From Magnetospirillum sp. (GTDB lineage: Bacteria; Pseudomonadota; Alphaproteobacteria; CACIAM-22H2), in assembly GCA_027532905.1 (NCBI GenBank), contig JAPZUA010000002.1, forward strand, positions 806,001 to 870,000: DNA of 64,000 bases, given 5' to 3'. Under the pieces are notes generated by a model. It saw nothing but the letters and a program-made list of their open reading frames with translations, did no database searches and was not told where the DNA came from. The translations under genes and the position numbers were made by a program. Positions 19,046 to 27,196 of this stretch are shown one piece after another (position 1 is the stretch's first letter; every line of letters starts with the position of its first letter).

Positions 19046-19903
19046 TCAGTCGAGCCGCTTGCCCAAGCGGCCGGCGAGATCCTGCACGAATTGCCACGCG
19101 ACGCGGCCCGAGCGCGCGCCGCGCGTGACGGACCATTCGTTGGCTTGTGCATGCAGATCCTCGACGGCAAGCCCGAAATCGTAGCGCTTGGCGTAGCCCT
19201 CGATCATCGCGAAATACGTGTCTTGGTCGGCATTGTGGAAGCCGAGCCACAGACCGAACCGGTCGGAGAGCGAGACTTTTTCCTCGACGGCTTCGTACGG
19301 GTTGATCGCGGTCGAGCGTTCGTTTTCGATCATGTCGCGCGCCATCAGATGGCGGCGGTTCGAGGTGGCGTAGAACACCACGTTGTCCGGCCGGCCTTCG
19401 ATGCCGCCGTCGAGCACGGCCTTCAGCGACTTGTAGGCCGCATCCTGGCCGTCGAACGACAGATCGTCGCAGAACACGATAACCGGTCGCTTCTTTCCGC
19501 GAATATGTGACAGCAGCAGCGGCAGCGAAGGGATGTCCTCGCGATGTATTTCGACGAGTGCGACGCTGCGCGGCATCTCGGCATTGATGGCCGCGTGCAC
19601 GGCCTTCACGAGCGAGGATTTGCCCGTACCGCGCGCGCCCCACAGCAGCACGTTGTTGGCGGGCAGGCCTTTGGCAAAGCGCAGCGTGTTGGCGTAGAGC
19701 GTTTCGCGCTGCCGATCGACGCCGCGCAGCAGGTCGAGATCGACGCGGTTGACCTTGGCAATCGCCTCGAGGCGCTGCCCGTCGGCATGCCACACAAACG
19801 CATCGCCCGCATCGAGATCGGCAGAAATCGAGGCAGGCGGAGCGAGCCGCTCGAGCGCGTCGGCAATTCGGGCGAGCAGGGTTTCGATCTTGGCAGCGTC
19901 CAT
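19046..19903 (-). CDS. DUF815-family AAA ATPase
   Basis: 285-residue P-loop ATPase of the DUF815 family. Walker A is VLLWGARGTGKSSLVKAVHA, Walker B-like VIVFCDDLSFD, and YATSNRRHLMARDM is the sensor 1 region. The N-terminal ~65 residues (IETLLARIADALERLAPP) are helical. The function of the family is unknown; it is frequently found near yajC-secDF in alphaproteobacteria, as here. The start at 19903 is selected as the first ATG giving the family N-terminus. About 180 bases divide it from the divergent yajC. Confidence 0.85.
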   Translation of the reverse strand: MDAAKIETLLARIADALERLAPPASISADLDAGDAFVWHADGQRLEAIAKVNRVDLDLLRGVDRQRETLYANTLRFAKGLPANNVLLWGARGTGKSSLVKAVHAAINAEMPRSVALVEIHREDIPSLPLLLSHIRGKKRPVIVFCDDLSFDGQDAAYKSLKAVLDGGIEGRPDNVVFYATSNRRHLMARDMIENERSTAINPYEAVEEKVSLSDRFGLWLGFHNADQDTYFAMIEGYAKRYDFGLAVEDLHAQANEWSVTRGARSGRVAWQFVQDLAGRLGKRLD

Positions 19904-20082
19904 CGGTTCGGAGTCCCGCACACGGAAATGGCTTTGGAAAAGGCCGCGCAAGCTATCTCCCAGTCGCCAAGTGGTCAATCCAAAAGGAAAATCCGACCTA
20001 AAGGGGGACGTTGCTTTTCGGGGCGGGGTGGCTATAGTTCGCGCCCGATCCAAAAACCCCTCGTGCGATGGAGTTTTCTTCG

Positions 20083-20646
20083 ATGTTTATTTCTCCCGCC
20101 TATGCCCAGGCTGCGGGCGGCGGCGGCGGCAGCGACTTCCTGGTCCAGCTGCTCCCGTTGGTTCTCATTTTCGTCGTCTTCTACTTCCTGATCATTCGTC
20201 CGCAGCAGAAGAAGGCGAAGGAACACAAGGCGATGATCGACGCGCTGAAGCGCGGCGACCGCATCGTCACGGGCGGCGGTCTGATCGGCACCGTGCAGCG
20301 TATCGTCGATGATCGCGAAGCGGTCATCGAAATCGCCGACGGCGTGCGCGTGCGCATTCTGCGCGCGATGGTCGTCGAGATTACCGCCAAGCCCGGTGCG
20401 AGCGGCGGCGAAGAGAAGGCCGAGAAGCAAGAGAAGGCCGAAAAGAAGGCGCCGTCGGGCCCGACTTACTGGCAGATTTTGGGCGTGCCCGAAAATGCCG
20501 GCCAGGCGGAAGTCGATGCGGCCGCTGCGACAAAGGCTGGCGATCCGGCGGCTGCCGAAGCGATCGACACGCTGAAAGACCCCGTGAAGCGCAAGCTCTA
20601 TGCGCGTCTGGGCCACGACGAGTTCGTCGCCACCCTGAAGGATTGA
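20083..20646 (+). CDS. yajC: Preprotein translocase subunit YajC with C-terminal J-domain-like extension
   Basis: 187 residues; ordinary YajC has about 100-115. Residues 1-100 are YajC (MFISPAYAQA start, membrane helix 19-38, IIRPQQKKAKEHKAMIDALK, GGLIGTVQRI), the accessory subunit of SecDF. After a Lys/Glu/Ala linker (105-126) comes TYWQILGVPENAGQAEVDAA and EAIDTLKDPVKRKLYARLGH, which resembles the first and last helices of a DnaJ domain (YYEILGV..., LSDPEKRxxYDxxGH). The intervening helix with the HPD motif is absent, so it should not stimulate DnaK ATPase in the usual way. ATG 20083 has GGAG 9 bases upstream. Confidence 0.88.
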   Translation: MFISPAYAQAAGGGGGSDFLVQLLPLVLIFVVFYFLIIRPQQKKAKEHKAMIDALKRGDRIVTGGGLIGTVQRIVDDREAVIEIADGVRVRILRAMVVEITAKPGASGGEEKAEKQEKAEKKAPSGPTYWQILGVPENAGQAEVDAAAATKAGDPAAAEAIDTLKDPVKRKLYARLGHDEFVATLKD

Positions 20647-20653
20647 GAACGGT

Positions 20654-20674
20654 GCCGCCCCGATAAGGGGCGGC
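20654..20674 (+). other. Perfect hairpin between yajC and secD
   Basis: GCCGCCCC (20654-20661) and GGGGCGGC (20667-20674) form an 8-bp all-GC stem with loop GATAA. No T-run follows, so it is a poor intrinsic terminator. It begins 8 bases after the yajC stop and ends 20 bases before the secD ATG. It could lower secD expression relative to yajC or mark an RNA processing point. Confidence 0.6.
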
Positions 20675-20693
20675 ATTGTCGAGACCCAAAACG

Positions 20694-22301
20694 ATGCTGT
20701 TTTTCGCGCGCTGGAAGATTTGGTCGATCGTCGGTCTGTGCTTGACCGGTGTGATTTTGTCTTTGCCCAACGTCATTCCGCGCCCGTCTTGGTGGCCGGA
20801 ATCGGTACCTTACGCGGCGATGAATCTGGGCCTCGATCTGCGCGGCGGATCGTATCTGCTGCTTGAGGTGGATATGCCCGCCGTCGTGCGCGAGCGCTTG
20901 GTCAATATCCAAGATCAGGTTCGCACGCGCATGCGCGCGGGCAATATCGCGATTGTCGGCATTGCGGCGCGCGAAAACGCCGTCGTCTTCCAGGTGCGCG
21001 ATCCGGGGCAGGCGGCCGACGCGGTGCGTGCCTTGCGCGAGATCGTGACCAATGTGGGGACGGGCGGGATCGGCGGCGGCACGCCCGATCTCGACATCCA
21101 ATCCACGCCCGACGGCACGATCACGATCGTGCTCACGGAAGTGGCGTTGCGCGACAAGGCTACGCAAGCGGTCGAACAATCGATCGAGATCGTGCGCCGC
21201 CGCATCGACGAGACCGGCGTGAACGAGCCCACGATCGCGCGCCAAGGGGCCAACCGCATCATCGTGCAGCTGCCCGGCGTGGACGATCCCGACCGCATCA
21301 AGCGTCTGCTCGGTACGACCGCCAAGATGACCTTCCGGCTGCTCGACCCGAATTTCGATCCCAATGCCGGCCAGCGTCCGCCGCCGGGTGTGGAAATCAT
21401 GCGCGCCGAAAACGAGCGGCGCAGTGACGGCCAACCCACGCTTTACGCCGTGCGCCAGCGCGTCGAAGTGGAGGGTGCGAACCTCACGCGTGCGTCGGCG
21501 GGCACCAATCCGCAGACTGGCGAGTGGGTCGTCAATTTCGAGTTCGACTCGCTGGGTGCCCGCCGCTTCGGCGACGTGACGCGCCAGAATGTCGGCCGGC
21601 CCTTCGCGATCGTGCTCGACGACAAGGTCATCAGCGCACCCGTCATCCGCGAACCGATCACCGGCGGCCGCGGCCAGATCTCGGGCCGCTTCACCGCGCG
21701 CGACGCCCAAGACCTCGCCGTGCTTCTGCGCGCCGGTGCATTGCCGGCACCGCTCACGATCGTCGAAGAGCGCACGGTCGGCCCCGATCTCGGGGCCGAT
21801 GCGATCCGGGCCGGCATTGCTTCGATCCTCGTCGGGCTCGTGCTCGTGTTCGGCTTCATCATATGGAGCTACGGTCTGTTCGGCGTGTTCGCGTGCCTAG
21901 GCCTTGTTGCGAACCTGTTCTTGACCGTTGCGGCCCTGTCGATGCTGCACGCCACGCTAACCTTGCCCGGCATCGCGGGGCTGCTGCTGACCTTGGGCCT
22001 CTCGGTCGATGCGAACATTCTGATCAACGAACGCATCCGCGAAGAAACGGCCGCCGGCAAAACGCCCTATGCCGCGATGGAGGCGGGCTTCTCGCGCGCC
22101 TTCTCGACCATCGTCGACTCAAACCTCACGACCCTCATCAAGATGATGCTGCTGTTCGCCTTCGGCTCGGGGCCCGTACGCGGCTTTGCGGTCACGATCA
22201 CGCTCGGCATCTTGACCTCGATGTTCACCGCCACGGTCCTCGTGCGTCTAATGATGGTCGTCTGGCTGCGCGCCAAAAAGCGCCAATCGCTGCCGGTCTG
22301 A
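20694..22301 (+). CDS. secD: Protein translocase subunit SecD
   Basis: 535-residue RND-type inner-membrane protein that, with SecF, uses the proton gradient to help pull secreted proteins across the membrane. It begins MLFFARWKIWSIVGLCLTGV (first helix), has the conserved MNLGLDLRGGSYLLLEV motif, a large periplasmic region (~65-365) and the C-terminal five-helix bundle with LTLGLSVDANILINERIREE. Start is ATG 20694; a TTG 18 bases upstream is in frame but less likely. secF follows after 13 bases. Confidence 0.95.
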   Translation: MLFFARWKIWSIVGLCLTGVILSLPNVIPRPSWWPESVPYAAMNLGLDLRGGSYLLLEVDMPAVVRERLVNIQDQVRTRMRAGNIAIVGIAARENAVVFQVRDPGQAADAVRALREIVTNVGTGGIGGGTPDLDIQSTPDGTITIVLTEVALRDKATQAVEQSIEIVRRRIDETGVNEPTIARQGANRIIVQLPGVDDPDRIKRLLGTTAKMTFRLLDPNFDPNAGQRPPPGVEIMRAENERRSDGQPTLYAVRQRVEVEGANLTRASAGTNPQTGEWVVNFEFDSLGARRFGDVTRQNVGRPFAIVLDDKVISAPVIREPITGGRGQISGRFTARDAQDLAVLLRAGALPAPLTIVEERTVGPDLGADAIRAGIASILVGLVLVFGFIIWSYGLFGVFACLGLVANLFLTVAALSMLHATLTLPGIAGLLLTLGLSVDANILINERIREETAAGKTPYAAMEAGFSRAFSTIVDSNLTTLIKMMLLFAFGSGPVRGFAVTITLGILTSMFTATVLVRLMMVVWLRAKKRQSLPV

Positions 22302-22314
22302 AGGACATTTTGCC

Positions 22315-23280
22315 ATGATCCGCCTGTTCCCGCGTCTGCGGCTGTTTCCCGACAAGACCGACATCAAGTTCATGAAGGGCCGCTTTGCGGGCGTGGGCCT
22401 GTCGGCGCTGCTGTCGATCATTTCGATCGTTCTCTATTTCTATCCCGGCCTGAACTACGGCATCGACTTCAAAGGCGGCATCGTGATCGAGGCGCGCACA
22501 CAAGCGCCCGCCGACTTCCCCGCGATCCGCGGCATGCTGCAGACCCTCAATGTCGGGCAAGCCGGCCTGCAGCAATTCGGCTCGCCCAACGACGTGCTGA
22601 TCCGCCTCGAGCGCCAGCCCGGCGACGACGCCGCCCAGCAGCGCGCGGTCGAACGCGTGCGCGGTGCGCTCCAGCAGAGTTTCCCCGGCGTGCAGATTAG
22701 GCGCGTCGAAGCGGTGGGCGCTTCGGTATCCGAAGAGCTGTTCCGCAACGGCATGCTGGCGCTGGGGCTCAGCATGGTCGCGATGCTCTTCTATATTTGG
22801 TTCCGCTTCGAATGGCAGTTCGGCGTGGGAGCGGTCGTTACATTGCTGCTCGATATCACCAAAATGATCGGCTTCTACGTGGTGACCGACTTCCAGTTCA
22901 ATCTGGTGGCGATAGCGGCCTTGCTGACCGTGATGGGCTATTCGATCAACGACAAGGTCGTCGTATACGACCGCGTGCGCGAGAATTTGCGCAAATATAA
23001 ATCGATGCCGCTGCGCGATCTCATCGACCTTTCGATCAACGAAACCATGTCCCGCACGATCGGCACGTCGGTGGCGACGTTCCTTGCGACCTTGCCGCTC
23101 GCTCTGTTCGGCGGCGAAGCGCTCGAAGAATTCGCCTGGGTCATGCTGTTCGGGATCGTGCTCGCGACCTCGTCCTCGATCTTCATCGCGGCGCCGATCC
23201 TGCTGTTCTTGGGCGAGGACAAGCTGCGCCGCGGTCCGCCGCCCGGCAAAACCGACGCCGCGGCACCGGCCGCACCCTAA
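22315..23280 (+). CDS. secF: Protein translocase subunit SecF
   Basis: 321 residues, six predicted membrane helices. The SecF signature LNYGIDFKGGIVIEARTQ follows the first helix; ALLTVMGYSINDKVVVYDRV and SINETMSRTIGTSVATFLAT mark the RND bundle and its conserved charged residues. It completes the yajC-secD-secF transcription unit. The Mth938 gene begins 15 bases downstream. Confidence 0.95.
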   Translation: MIRLFPRLRLFPDKTDIKFMKGRFAGVGLSALLSIISIVLYFYPGLNYGIDFKGGIVIEARTQAPADFPAIRGMLQTLNVGQAGLQQFGSPNDVLIRLERQPGDDAAQQRAVERVRGALQQSFPGVQIRRVEAVGASVSEELFRNGMLALGLSMVAMLFYIWFRFEWQFGVGAVVTLLLDITKMIGFYVVTDFQFNLVAIAALLTVMGYSINDKVVVYDRVRENLRKYKSMPLRDLIDLSINETMSRTIGTSVATFLATLPLALFGGEALEEFAWVMLFGIVLATSSSIFIAAPILLFLGEDKLRRGPPPGKTDAAAPAAP

Positions 23281-23295
23281 CGGCCGCAGCCGCGC

Positions 23296-23679
23296 GTGGC
23301 CGCCCCGCCGCCAGCCCCGCATCCCGACCGCAAGGTCGTGGACGGCTATGGGCCCGGCGTTTTTACCATTCGCGGCGAGCGGCACGACGGCTCGCTAATC
23401 CTGCTGCCCGACGCGATCCTGCCATGGCGCCCGGCCGATATTGCAGTGCTCACGGTGTCGGATTTCGAGGCGCTCGCGGCGATTGCACGCGATCGGCGCC
23501 CGAGCATTCTTCTGATCGGCATGGGTGCGCGCGGACAGTTTTTGAAGCCCGCCGTGCGCGCGGCCTTGCGCGATCTGGGCATGGTGGCCGACACGATGGA
23601 TACCGGGGCCGCGTGCCGAACCTACAACGTGCTGCTGGCCGAAGAACGCCGCGTGGCGGCCTGCCTATACGCGCTTTAG
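23296..23679 (+). CDS. Mth938-domain (DUF498/NDUFAF3-like) protein
   Basis: 127 residues of the Mth938/DUF498 fold (VDGYGPGVFTIRGERHDGSL, then SILLIGMGARGQFLKPAVRA and a C-terminal MDTGAACRTYNVLLAEERRV). The human relative NDUFAF3 is an assembly factor for respiratory complex I; the bacterial role is unproven. Start is GTG 23296, since no ATG gives the full domain. In alphaproteobacteria it usually follows secF, as here. A strong hairpin terminator lies 5 bases after the stop. Confidence 0.85.
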   Translation: MAAPPPAPHPDRKVVDGYGPGVFTIRGERHDGSLILLPDAILPWRPADIAVLTVSDFEALAAIARDRRPSILLIGMGARGQFLKPAVRAALRDLGMVADTMDTGAACRTYNVLLAEERRVAACLYAL

Positions 23680-23684
23680 AAATA

Positions 23685-23712
23685 AAAACGGGGCCCGCTA
23701 AGGCCCCGTTTT
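23685..23712. terminator. Bidirectional rho-independent terminator
   Basis: Perfect inverted repeat AAAACGGGGCC (23685-23695), loop CGCTAA, GGCCCCGTTTT (23702-23712). The stem is flanked by T-runs on both strands, so it can stop the plus-strand yajC-secDF-Mth938 unit and the convergent minus-strand hpnCDE-puuD-like operon. Confidence 0.92.
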
Positions 23713-23733
23713 GCCGTTCATGTTTGCGTCGCC

Positions 23734-24336
23734 TTAGCCTGCGGCGATGTTCTGGGCACCCACCATGAAATAGAGCATGGGGATCGAGAACATCGTGTTG
23801 AAGCGGCTCGTGATCATGGCCGTGCGCGCCGCCTTCTTCTTGGTGTCGGCGTCGGCTTCGACCATGCCGAGCGCGATCTTCTGGTTCGGCCAGATGATCA
23901 TCCACACGTTATAGGCCATGATGATGCCGAGCCACATGCCGATGCCGATGAGCTTGGCAGGGCCCGTGCCCGTCAGCGTCAGCGCCTGCACGATATAGCC
24001 GTTGAGAACGGCCAGCAGCAGGCCGGTCACGAGCGTGGCGAGGGCGGCCCAGCGGAACCAGAACAAGGCCGTGGGGGCGATGACCTTCGAGACGGCGGGC
24101 TTCTGCTCGTCCGGGATCTTCGGCATCGACGGGATCTGCACGAAGTTGAAGTACCAGAGCAGCCCCACCCACATCACGCCAGATACGACGTGCAAAAAGC
24201 GCACGAAGAACGAGATCCAGCTTGCTTCGAGATAGATCGCATTCGAGAGAACGGCGAGAATCAATGCCAGTGCCACGCCGTACATCAGCGCGCGATCGAG
24301 CTTGTCGAGCCCGAGTTTTGCAAGAAAATCGACCAT
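23734..24336 (-). CDS. PuuD-like (Urate_ox_N family) integral membrane protein
   Basis: 200 residues with about four to five membrane helices. The pattern FVRFLHVVSGVMWVGLLWYF followed by NFVQIP, and WLGIIMAYNVWMIIWPNQ, matches the membrane domain named urate hydroxylase PuuD / Urate_ox_N. The full PuuD has a C-terminal cytochrome c domain that is absent here, so oxidation of urate cannot be assumed. It starts 7 bases after the hpnE stop on the same strand and is therefore the last gene of the hpnC-hpnD-hpnE operon, which suggests a link to hopanoid or membrane biology rather than purines. That link is inference. Confidence 0.72.
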   Translation of the reverse strand: MVDFLAKLGLDKLDRALMYGVALALILAVLSNAIYLEASWISFFVRFLHVVSGVMWVGLLWYFNFVQIPSMPKIPDEQKPAVSKVIAPTALFWFRWAALATLVTGLLLAVLNGYIVQALTLTGTGPAKLIGIGMWLGIIMAYNVWMIIWPNQKIALGMVEADADTKKKAARTAMITSRFNTMFSIPMLYFMVGAQNIAAG

Positions 24337-24343
24337 TTTTCAT

Positions 24344-25636
24344 CTACTCCAAAGGTAAGGGTGCGCGCGGCCTGTCGCCGTGCCCCTGGAGCACAGCATT
24401 CGCCGCGATTGATCCGGACCGAATCGCGCTTTCTATTGTCGGCGGAAGCCCGGTCTGCGTCCAGTCCCCCGCAAGATAGAGATTCTGCGTGGCTGTGGCG
24501 GCCCCTGGGCGCTGCATTTCTTGTGCCGGTGTCAGCCGCAAGGTAGCGCGTTTCTCTTTAATGACGCGGCTCGGCGGCACGGGCAGGGCCGGGTGCCCGA
24601 GGGCGGCCGCACAATCGCGCCACAGAAGGGCCGCGAGCGCTTCGCTTGGCCGCTCGACGAGCGCGTCGGCCGCACTGACCGTGACGCTGAGCACATCGCC
24701 CGTGGCGATCAGCCATTGCGCCGTGCCGCCGATAAGGCCCAGCAGCCGCGTGCCGCCAGGAAGGTCGACGGGTGCTTCGAGCCGATAATGCGCATTTACG
24801 ATCGGCGACATCTCGGTTGGAACGACGATACCGGGCAGCAGGCGTGCGACCGCATAAGGCGGCAGGGCCAGCACCACGCATCCCCCGCGCAGCATCAGGC
24901 GCTCGTCGGCGAAATCGAGGGCTACCGCCTGGCCGCGCTCGATTTCGATGCTTGAAAGCGCGCGGCCGGTTTCGATTTCGACGCCGCGCTTTACCAAAGT
25001 TTCGAGTGCTGGATCGACAAAGGCGTCCGAAAGTCCGTTGGCCGCGAGATAGGGCCGGCACGCGGACTCGCCCTTGCCGAAACTGTTGGCGAGCATGGTG
25101 GCGAGCGGACGCGCGGCCCCCTCGCGCGGATCGGTATTGAGCACGGCGATCGCAAGCGGCGCCCACAACGCCTCATAGAGCGGGCCGTTGGGATCGAGCC
25201 GGTCGGCCACGCGCGCCTCGGCTGGCGCAAAATAGAGCTGCAGCGCTTCGGCATAATCGGCCGGCCGCGTTCCGGGCACGCGACGCCCGGCGGCCATGAT
25301 CCACCACGGGATCGGCCCTGCATTGGGCCGGATCGTCCAGCTTTCGCCCGTGGCGAGATCCAGAAACGGGAAGCGGGCAGGCACAATACCGTCGAGCCGG
25401 TCGGTTGCCCCGATGGCCGCGAGATACGCGAAGGTGGCCGTGTTCGACGACATCACGACATGGCCGCCATTGTCGATGCGCCGCTCGAGGATCGGATCTT
25501 CGAACGAGCGGCAGCGCCCGCCCGCGAACGGGGAAGCTTCGTGGATCCGCACGCGCACGCCCGCCTCGGAAAGCGCCAGGGCGGCCGAAAGCCCCGCGAG
25601 CCCGGCGCCGACAATATGCACATCCGCCCGGCTCAT
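24344..25636 (-). CDS. hpnE: Hydroxysqualene dehydroxylase (squalene-associated FAD-dependent desaturase)
   Basis: 430-residue FAD amine-oxidase-family protein. The N-terminal dinucleotide motif is VHIVGAGLAGLSAALALSEA, followed by GGRCRSFEDPILERRIDNGG, and the C-terminal FAD motif is YLAGDWTQTGLPPTIESAIR. In hopanoid-making bacteria HpnE reduces hydroxysqualene to squalene after HpnC and HpnD. The ATG at 25636 overlaps the hpnD stop (25633-25635), which settles the start; the frame continues open upstream without similarity. Confidence 0.92.
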   Translation of the reverse strand: MSRADVHIVGAGLAGLSAALALSEAGVRVRIHEASPFAGGRCRSFEDPILERRIDNGGHVVMSSNTATFAYLAAIGATDRLDGIVPARFPFLDLATGESWTIRPNAGPIPWWIMAAGRRVPGTRPADYAEALQLYFAPAEARVADRLDPNGPLYEALWAPLAIAVLNTDPREGAARPLATMLANSFGKGESACRPYLAANGLSDAFVDPALETLVKRGVEIETGRALSSIEIERGQAVALDFADERLMLRGGCVVLALPPYAVARLLPGIVVPTEMSPIVNAHYRLEAPVDLPGGTRLLGLIGGTAQWLIATGDVLSVTVSAADALVERPSEALAALLWRDCAAALGHPALPVPPSRVIKEKRATLRLTPAQEMQRPGAATATQNLYLAGDWTQTGLPPTIESAIRSGSIAANAVLQGHGDRPRAPLPLE

Positions 25637-26346
25637 CGGCTGCGCCACAGGCCGCGCAGAACGGCTGCGAATTTGGCCCACGCCCCGAGCTTCTCGCCGC
25701 GCAGGACCGCTTGCAGCAAGGCTTCGTAGAGCTCGCCCATCACGATCGCGGGCCGCAGTGCGCGGCGGTCGAGGTCGGACAGCATCGCTTTGGCTTGCGC
25801 GAGCTTGGCGGCTGCGCGTGCCGAAAAGACATCGACCGGTTCGGGCAAATAGCGGCGCCCGCGTGCGGCATCTTCGGCGATATCGCGCAGCACATTGACG
25901 CGCTGCAGCCCTTCGCCCAATGCGATCGCATAGCGCTCGGCGGCAGGGCCGCTTGCGCCGAAGATCGGCAAAGCGAGCATGCCGATGGTCCCGGCGACAC
26001 GGCGGCAATAGAGCACAAAGGCCGCTTCGTCGAAGACCATGGGCTCGAGATCCATGAGCTGGCCGTCGATCAGCGCATCGAGCTCGGCGCGCGGCAGGCC
26101 GAAGCTTTTGGCGTGCGTTTGGAACGCGAGCGCGATGGGCTCGATCGGCGTGCCCTCATAGATCGCGGCGACTTGGCCGCGCCAATGGTCCAGACCTTCG
26201 CGCCGTTCGGCCACACTGCCCGGGCCGTCGGCGACATCGTCGATCGCGCGCGCGATATCGTAGAGCGCGAACAAGGCCGCACGCCTGTCCGCGGGCAGCA
26301 GGCGCATTGCCCAATAAAATGTGGAGCGGCGGCGTGCCTCGCTCAT
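25633..26346 (-). CDS. hpnD: Presqualene diphosphate synthase
   Basis: 237-residue trans-isoprenyl diphosphate synthase of the squalene/phytoene synthase superfamily that condenses two farnesyl diphosphates to presqualene diphosphate. Asp-rich motifs are present: YDIARAIDDVADGPG and NVLRDIAEDAARGRRYLP. STFYWAMRLLPADRRAALFA is the normal N-terminus. Its length is somewhat short of the ~280 common in the family because the C-terminal helices end early (LGAWAKFAAVLRGLWRSR). Start overlaps the hpnC stop by an ATGA junction, and the stop overlaps the hpnE start. Confidence 0.9.
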   Translation of the reverse strand: MSEARRRSTFYWAMRLLPADRRAALFALYDIARAIDDVADGPGSVAERREGLDHWRGQVAAIYEGTPIEPIALAFQTHAKSFGLPRAELDALIDGQLMDLEPMVFDEAAFVLYCRRVAGTIGMLALPIFGASGPAAERYAIALGEGLQRVNVLRDIAEDAARGRRYLPEPVDVFSARAAAKLAQAKAMLSDLDRRALRPAIVMGELYEALLQAVLRGEKLGAWAKFAAVLRGLWRSR

Positions 26347-27155
26347 CGCACAAGCCCAGCCGCCAAAGCGCGCAGAAGGGCTACGGCTTTGCCCAGTTGC
26401 GTCGGCGCCACGCGGGCTGCAAGCGGATCCAAGCGGCGAAGGCGTTTGGCCAAATGCAGGGCGATCGCATGAATGCCGGCAGCCTCCATGCGCAAGCGCC
26501 GATCCGCGATCGCACGTACGAGCGGACGGGCCTGCAGATTGAGCTCGTCGACGCGATCGAGCACGCGGTCGAACACGCCGCGCAAGGGCGGCGTGAGGTA
26601 CTGCCCCAGCAGATCGCGCTCGGCAAGGCCCGCCTGCACGAGCCAATCGCGCGGCACGTAGAGCCTGCGCAGATCGGCCCAATCTTGCTTGGCATCCTGC
26701 AGGTGATTGAGAATCTGCAGCGACGTGCACAAAGCGTCCGAGGCCGGCCATGCCGCGCGATCCTCCCCATGCAGATCGAGCAGGAAGCGCCCGACAGGGG
26801 CCGCCGAGAAGCGGCAATAGGCGATGAGGTCCGACCACGACCGGCAGGGCCGCCCGCGCGCATCGGCCAAAAACGCCTGCAGCAGATGGCGCGGATGGTC
26901 GAGGCTGAGGCCTTGCGCGAGCAAAACGGTGCGCAAGGTCTGCGCACTTTCCGGGCCGTCCGCACTGCCCAGCAAGGCGCGGTCGAACGCTTCGAGCCGT
27001 GCGGTTTTGGCTTCGCCGTCCATGGCCGGATCGTCGGCGACGTCGTCGGCCTCGCGCGCGAAACGATAGAAGGCCAGCACCGTCGGCCGATGCTTGGGCG
27101 CGATCAGAAACGAGGCGACCGGGAAATTCTCGGTGGAGGCGGTGCGGCTGTTCAC
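26343..27155 (-). CDS. hpnC: Hydroxysqualene synthase
   Basis: 270 residues, squalene/phytoene synthase superfamily. HpnC converts presqualene diphosphate to hydroxysqualene. Hallmarks are the N-terminal TENFPVASFLIAPKHRPTVL, the first Asp-rich motif YRFAREADDVADDP and the second NHLQDAKQDWADLRRLYVPR. First gene of the minus-strand hpnC-hpnD-hpnE-puuD-like operon. Only 41 bases separate its start from the divergent NDUFAF6-like gene, so the two promoters must overlap. Confidence 0.92.
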   Translation of the reverse strand: MNSRTASTENFPVASFLIAPKHRPTVLAFYRFAREADDVADDPAMDGEAKTARLEAFDRALLGSADGPESAQTLRTVLLAQGLSLDHPRHLLQAFLADARGRPCRSWSDLIAYCRFSAAPVGRFLLDLHGEDRAAWPASDALCTSLQILNHLQDAKQDWADLRRLYVPRDWLVQAGLAERDLLGQYLTPPLRGVFDRVLDRVDELNLQARPLVRAIADRRLRMEAAGIHAIALHLAKRLRRLDPLAARVAPTQLGKAVALLRALAAGLVR

Positions 27156-27196
27156 GAAGGTCGATTCCGTTGGAGGGCCCGTCTATATAGCATTGC

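Noticed and set aside
20654-20674. Rho-independent terminator between yajC and secD
   Set aside because: The stem is strong but there is no T-run, and yajC-secD-secF should be co-transcribed; kept as a plain hairpin.
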